In this document: positions 8,657 to 11,460 of the stretch, piece by piece
How positions within the stretch are numbered: position 1 is the first letter of the stretch
Layout: every line of letters starts with the position of its first letter
Source: Phoronis ovalis
Lineage: Eukaryota > Phoronida > Phoronidae
DNA: 11,460 bases
NCBI GenBank assembly: GCA_028565635.1
Contig: JAOXYB010052979.1
Span: 1-11,460, forward strand
Direction of reading: 5' to 3'
Notes under the pieces: model-generated
The model's database searches: none
Seen by the model: only the letters and a program-made list of their open reading frames with translations
What the model was told of the DNA's origin: nothing
Position numbers and translations under genes: made by a program

Positions 8657-9287
8657 ATAATAATTAATCGTTCTAATTTAAAATTTACTTTTAATTCTGA
8701 ATACACAAAGTATCAGTAACTTTATGAAAAAAGTTAACATATGGAAATACTAAGTCACTGTTTTCCTATAACACAAGTTGTGTTTAAAATGACAAAATAT
8801 TCCCCCAAATGCATACTTGCATTATGTTGGATTTTAATGGATGTCAAGTTTTAAAAAGTCAAACATACAATATCCAGATAACAGAATTCATATTTATTAG
8901 TGAAATAATACATGTAGAATCTGAACCGTGACAGAGAATGAAGCATGTTCATAATTATGTAATACTAGGAAGATCAAGCTGTAAATAATTAAAACTGCAC
9001 TGGACTGTCACAGTGGGAAAATTCCTCATTCCTGAGTTTGCTTACATGTTTTTGGTTTATATGACATGTTCTGGGAATGTAAGGTCAATAATTTAACTTG
9101 AAAGTGACAATGCCTAAAATTTGTTAGAAGGCTTTAATCCATTGCCAGAGGTTCTTTAGAACTGACACTACACATCTCTTACATGTTGACAGATGAATCT
9201 TGTAATAATTATTCAATGCATAAAAAGTCCTGGATATTATGGCAGACTATTAGGGTGCAATTTGATTAGAACGTTTAACATACACAT
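8657..9287. other. Intergenic stretch without a recognised gene
   Basis: No frame, splice pair or RNA gene could be supported on either strand. AT-rich, with no notable repeats. Confidence 0.5.
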
Positions 9288-9325
9288 GGTGAAGTAGCCT
9301 CTGTGGTGAAGTGGGTGAAGTAGCC
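9288..9325. repeat. Short tandem repeat
   Basis: GGTGAAGTAGCC occurs at 9288-9299 and 9314-9325, with a partial copy (GGTGAAGT) at 9305-9312 between them. It directly precedes the MITE-like element. Confidence 0.6.
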
Positions 9326-9347
9326 AATTCCAGTCTTAGTTTAACAA

Positions 9348-9688
9348 CGGAAGCACCCATCGAGTCTGTTCCCCATAATATCTGTTCCCCAGACGAGTCT
9401 GGCTGGCTGGCAAACCTTAAACAGTTCACCCAGCTGGTAATGGGGAACAGACCTAATTCCGCACAACAACACCATTAAGTGATTTATTTAAGCACGAAAC
9501 CCAATCTTTTTTTTGCAAATTTCAGTTGGCTGGTAATTTAAAAAAATTCAGCTTGCTGGTGAGTGGGGAACAGAGATGGCCTTCCAAGCTACATTACCAA
9601 ATGGTTAATCTAATCAAGAAACATGTAAAAAAAATATGCTGGTTTGCTATATAAAGTCAAAAAAAATTATCCTCTTTGGGTGCTTCTG
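9348..9688. mobile_element. MITE-like element with nested inverted repeats
   Basis: The outer ends GAAGCACCCA (9350-9359) and TGGGTGCTTC (9677-9686) are perfect inverses, extending to about 14 of 17 matches with flanking bases. Inside, TCTGTTCCCCA occurs twice on the plus strand (9365-9375, 9381-9391) and its inverse TGGGGAACAGA twice (9441-9451, 9564-9574); the first pair extends to a perfect 12-bp inverted repeat. Two similar blocks of about 47 bp, starting GGCTGG and ending TGGGGAACAGA, are at 9405-9451 and 9528-9574. It encodes nothing. Size, non-coding content and terminal inverted repeats suit a non-autonomous DNA transposon; no clear target-site duplication was seen. Confidence 0.55.
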
Positions 9689-9716
9689 ATACTAATGTTT
9701 GGATTTATTCATACAG

Positions 9717-9809
9717 CATGGACAAGTACATGCAATTGAATCACGCAGCTCATCTGATTATGGCCCTTCAAGTGTACAGATAGTGCCTCGTTCAAAAACT
9801 TTCAGATGA
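9717..9809 (+). CDS. Possible terminal exon, 30 residues to stop
   Basis: After a TTTATTCATACAG acceptor a phase-0 frame encodes HGQVHAIESRSSSDYGPSSV... ending SKTFR and TGA. The composition is polar and protein-like, unlike neighbouring AT-rich DNA. It has no donor, so if real it is a last exon. It could be an alternative 3' end of the five-exon gene (phase 0 fits after exon 2, or after the weak donor inside exon 5) or part of an unseen transcript. ATTAAA near 9918 could serve as poly(A) signal. Confidence 0.25.
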   Translation, partial: HGQVHAIESRSSSDYGPSSVQIVPRSKTFR

Positions 9810-9961
9810 GCAGAGTGATCATGTATTTTGTCCCTAAACTGTATCAGAATAACACTGTACACTGCAGTCAGGATTATTTACATTATCAGAGCATGCGCTT
9901 CATTTTTAAAAGCTTTAAAATTAAAAGGGAAATAGTTCAAATTCAAACGTTACTATTTTAG

Positions 9962-10252
9962 TTATACCTGGCTGTTTTAATGGTAAAGAAAGGGACATGA
10001 ATAGTCTAATCGAAATATCGTCGCTTAGAGGACATTCTACCTTTACACAAGGAAAATGTCAAGATGCTTGTGCAAGTAGTGGTTACTTATACGCCGGAGT
10101 GACGGGAATGTCGTCAAACACGAGCTGTTTCTGTGGCGATTCTTACCCGTCATATAGTACTTCTATGACCAACTGTAATCAAGCATGTCCAGGAAACATT
10201 ACAGAGAACTGTGGCGGAATTGACGTTATTTGGATCATGTACACTGGTGCCA
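9962..10252 (+). CDS. WSC-domain exon of an extracellular or membrane protein
   Basis: The exon lies between TATTTTAG and a GTAAGA donor and is phase 1 at both ends, so it can be gained or lost without breaking the frame. It encodes 96 full codons forming one complete WSC domain: IPGCF at the start, KCQDAC at 31-36, YLYAG at 41-45, CFCG at 55-58, NCNQACPG at 70-77, NCGG at 82-85 and IMYTGA at the end. All eight conserved cysteines are present (4, 32, 36, 55, 57, 71, 75, 83). Two N-glycosylation sequons (NTS at 52, NIT at 78) suit secretion. WSC domains are putative carbohydrate-binding modules known from yeast Wsc stress sensors, polycystin-1 and Kremen. Upstream exons, including any signal peptide, are not identified. 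Confidence 0.85.
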
Positions 10253-10800
10253 GTAAGATTTTTTTTTTAATACACTGGGTTTAATTAGTTAGTTTTCATG
10301 AAAGAGCATTTTTATATGTGCTAAAACCTCAACTCAGTCATCCGTTTGCATGAAACACATCGACATTAACTTCACTCAGAACTGATTATAACCGATCCTT
10401 GTTGCGGACAGAAGGTAAACAATTAAAACTGATATGTAGATATATAAGTGTTTTTCGAAATTATACAAGTTTAAACATTTTTTGCATTATACTCTTAGTT
10501 AAGAAAAGGCTGTTTACAGTGTCGTAAATCATCAATATATCTATAAACACCCCAAAGGGACAGGAAATTTAATTTGCAGCAGGTTTACTCTTATCAATTT
10601 ATTCTCTTGTTTCTTGGCTTTTGTCAATTTTACTTATTTATACTGCTGTATAAAATACATAAATAAGCAGTACCTGTTGAAAACCGTTTAATTATACGCC
10701 AAAACTGCTCTAAAAGTTGGCACGTGGTAACACACACAATTGCCCAGTTTTTACCAGAATAATAGTCAGGCATACCTAATCACCGTGGACTCGACCTGCT
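10253..10800. other. Intron between the two WSC exons
   Basis: Starts with GTAAGA followed by a T-run. No coding segment was seen. It continues through the dispersed repeat copy at 10801-10963 to the acceptor at 11072-11073, giving an intron of about 820 bp. Confidence 0.55.
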
Positions 10801-10963
10801 GTTCGTGTTTCCGGAAATCGGGTCAAGTTCCTGGCAACTTGCGCGAGTCGAGTAGCAGAAGTTTCAGTACGAAACCCGGAGGAATGGTTCGAATAGTAGG
10901 AAACAGGTGCGCAAATGCGGATTGACGATTCGAGTCCAAACTGGTTGGCCATTGGTAGATATA
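10801..10963. repeat. Dispersed SINE-like repeat, copy 2 (intronic)
   Basis: Second copy of the repeat at 4411-4597, in the same orientation, with an exact 24-nt shared block at 10826-10849 and an internal gap of about 14 bases relative to copy 1. ATTCGAGTCC (10928-10937) is close to a Pol III B box. Two frames of about 61 codons, one per strand, overlap it and are by-products. It lies wholly inside the intron between the WSC exons. Confidence 0.7.
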
Positions 10964-11073
10964 CAATAAATCGTCATCTGCTCAAATGTAGTTTTGTATT
11001 TGCAAATTGCTGAATATATAAAACATAAAATAATATGAATACTTAACAAAATATGTTATTTAATCAATTTTAG

Positions 11074-11207
11074 CTATACCTGGATGTTTTGAAAACTACA
11101 TAGATTATTCACTAAATCTTCAGTTAGAAATAACACCACGTTTAAACAGTGCTGCAATTACACAAGAAAACTGCCAAAATGCTTGTGCCTATGAAGGATA
11201 TTTATAC
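11074..11207 (+). CDS. First half of a second WSC domain (partial or broken)
   Basis: After an AATTTTAG acceptor the exon starts IPGCFENY, just like the previous WSC exon, in the same phase 1, and continues to NCQNACAYEGYLY (44 codons), giving the first three WSC cysteines. The next codons are GTA TAA. Two readings are possible: a GTATAA donor (as used by exon 2 of the five-exon gene) splits the domain at the conserved YLY/AG point, with the rest beyond the window; or a stop has broken this copy. No sequence for the second half (CFCG, CPG, CGG) was found in the remaining 250 bp. It is probably a tandem duplicate of the first WSC exon. Confidence 0.65.
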
Positions 11208-11460
11208 GTATAATGAAACTTACATAGCCAATTACAGTGAAAGTGCTCAAACTTGGAAATCTATGTAATCCCTACCTAATGAGTACATGTATTAGCATCC
11301 AGATACTCTCTGATTACCCAACTTTAACTCCCACTACTTCTATGGCTATTTGCAACCCCTGCACTGGCACCAAGAGGGAAGGGGTACTTGCCAAAAAACT
11401 GGGTTGGTGTGTGAGGTCCAGGGTAAACAAGCTTACTGCATGGTAAACACTGAATTCAGG

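Noticed and set aside
10740-11049. Overlapping frames on both strands in the WSC intron
   Set aside because: Both are produced by repeat copy 2; neither has coding features.
11237-11446. 69-codon plus-strand frame after the partial WSC exon
   Set aside because: It was tested as the missing half of the second WSC domain, but has no CFCG, CPG or CGG motifs and no acceptor in the required phase.
1-11460. Prokaryotic systems: operons, CRISPR array, phage or plasmid modules
   Set aside because: No regularly spaced repeats, no dense long ORFs and clear spliceosomal introns; the DNA is animal-like.
1-11460. tRNA or rRNA genes
   Set aside because: TTCGA-containing B-box-like motifs occur only in the dispersed repeats and the 3646-3785 element; no complete cloverleaf or rRNA core was found.

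Overview
The window looks like nuclear DNA of an invertebrate animal. It is AT-rich, with short exons (about 80-300 nt) behind canonical GT/AG introns of several hundred bases, AATAAA-type poly(A) signals, scattered short repeats and an extracellular WSC domain encoded on its own phase 1-1 exon. There is no bacterial gene packing, no ribosome-binding-site/ORF tiling and no CRISPR or phage structure. A lophotrochozoan such as a mollusc would fit, but the sequence does not fix the phylum. Most long open frames here are chance frames; the real coding sequence is in short spliced exons.

Left part (1-1300): a poly-C tract, a GC-richer block of unknown nature, then the 3' end of a minus-strand gene. 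Its last exon (668-861) encodes a membrane-spanning segment and a short cytosolic tail; a possible preceding exon lies at 1160-1265. Its poly(A) signal is near 450. Middle-left (1300-5200): largely non-coding, with two inverted-repeat structures (3166-3277 and 3646-3785), a CpG-rich patch (3895-4200) and copy 1 of a dispersed repeat of about 170 bp (4411-4597). At 5210-5508 a TATA box, a well-placed ATG, a 70-codon frame and an AATAAA signal line up as a possible mini-gene.

Centre (5995-8656): the best-supported gene, on the plus strand. Five exons join with matching phases at every junction to give a 233-residue protein that I do not recognise. It ends in a short hydrophobic stretch after a basic patch and is followed by AATAAA. 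The start of intron 3 offers a second in-frame splice donor and an open read-through.

Right part (8657-11460): a short tandem repeat, a MITE-like element with nested inverted repeats (9348-9688), a possible stand-alone terminal exon (9717-9809), then a plus-strand gene entering at 9962. That gene has one complete eight-cysteine WSC exon and, after an intron holding copy 2 of the dispersed repeat, the first half of a second WSC domain (11074-11207). That half is either split by an intron leaving the window or broken.

The minus-strand membrane-anchor exon and the plus-strand WSC exons both use phase-1 junctions, typical of extracellular modular proteins, but they are on opposite strands and are separate genes here. 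No functional link between the three genes can be shown from sequence alone.
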